A stretch of 31,743 nucleotides of DNA from CAZWEZ01 sp964632795 (lineage in GTDB: Bacteria > Pseudomonadota > Alphaproteobacteria > Rhodospirillales > 2-02-FULL-58-16). Below the pieces are notes generated by a model that did no database searches, was not told the DNA's origin, and saw only the letters and a program-made list of their open reading frames with translations. The stretch lies in NCBI GenBank assembly GCA_964632795.1, contig CAZWEZ010000042.1, positions 1 through 31,743 on the forward strand. Direction: 5' to 3'. Below are positions 31,601 to 31,743 of this stretch, piece after piece. The number at the start of each line of letters is the position of its first letter. Position 1 is the stretch's first letter. Made by a program: the position numbers and the translations under genes.

Positions 31601-31640
31601 CTTGGGGACCGATTCTTAGGGGGTTGTTAACCCCTTCCGT
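31601..31640. other. Weak hairpin downstream of the transporter array
   Basis: AGGGGGTTGTTAACCCCTT forms a short stem at about 31618-31636, in a spacer also holding a GAGCGG ... CCGCTC pair at 31532-31552. Neither is followed by a T-run, so both are poor intrinsic terminators. Confidence 0.3.
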
Positions 31641-31666
31641 GCGAATGCTTGCGGTTTGGAGGAATT

Positions 31667-31743
31667 ATGGCGCTTTACGAGTTTCGATGGATGATCCTGG
31701 CCGGAGCGACCGTCCTGCTCGTGGGCTGGCCGTTGCCGGCCCC
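31667..31743 (+). CDS. Partial gene, N-terminal signal/anchor segment
   Basis: Only the first 25 codons are in the window: MALYEFRWMILAGATVLLVG and on, with a hydrophobic stretch that suits a signal peptide or membrane anchor. GGAGGAATT precedes the ATG. Function cannot be told. Confidence 0.6.
   Translation, partial: MALYEFRWMILAGATVLLVGWPLPA

Overview
The window is a high-GC chromosomal segment, about two-thirds G+C by eye, from what is most likely an alphaproteobacterium of the Rhodospirillales type. The main support is the lptF / lptG - surA - pdxA - rsmA gene order, typical of that class, together with a CysQ-type phosphatase, an acyl-CoA dehydrogenase of the long form with a C-terminal domain, and non-pyrrolysine MttB-like genes. 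No rRNA, tRNA, CRISPR array, integrase or intact transposase was recognised. A run of ten N at 22856-22865 marks an assembly gap inside one gene.

Layout. 10-2512 (minus): an integral membrane flippase-like protein followed by leucyl aminopeptidase. 2870-5474: an AmmeMemoRadiSam locus, with the radical SAM gene on minus and a Memo-AMMECR1 fusion diverging on plus. 5501-10302 (plus): a cysteine hydrolase, a CysQ phosphatase, a Sua5 threonylcarbamoyl-AMP synthase fused to a DEDDh exonuclease, and an FAD-linked 2-hydroxyacid dehydrogenase. 10289-11494 (minus): a UroD/MtaA-like protein with a terminator in its leader. 11839-13629: an acyl-CoA dehydrogenase. 13913-22238: the LPS-export and outer-membrane biogenesis block (lptF, lptG, surA, pdxA, rsmA). 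Between lptF and lptG, on the opposite strand, sits a three-gene cassette (membrane sulfatase-like protein, 73-residue YIDPGT protein, CDP-glycerol glycerophosphotransferase-like protein). lptD is absent from its usual place. 22495-24761 (minus): an MttB-like methyltransferase and a maleate isomerase-like protein. 25447-25785 (minus): a helix-hairpin-helix protein with a polylysine tail. 26152-31532 (plus): four DUF21-CBS-CorC (CNNM/CorC-type) transporter genes in an A-B-A-B order. The window ends in the first codons of an unidentified gene.

The most unusual feature is a family of non-coding palindromic elements, four complete (159-270 bp) and one or two partial. Each complete copy has terminal inverted repeats closing one or two inner hairpins. 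The arms differ between copies but stay complementary within each copy. Every complete copy lies within about 25 bp of a start codon, and one supplies the start codon and Shine-Dalgarno of the mttB-like gene. A second, unrelated palindromic repeat follows rsmA.

How the genes work together. The lpt/surA/rsmA block serves envelope assembly, and the inserted cassette probably modifies an envelope or surface polymer with phospho-alcohol groups. The MttB-like and UroD-like genes hint at corrinoid-linked methyl-group metabolism, although no corrinoid protein is in view. The CNNM quartet is probably a Mg/Co-type divalent cation exporter or sensor set. All functions are inferred from motifs and gene order read by eye; no database search was possible.
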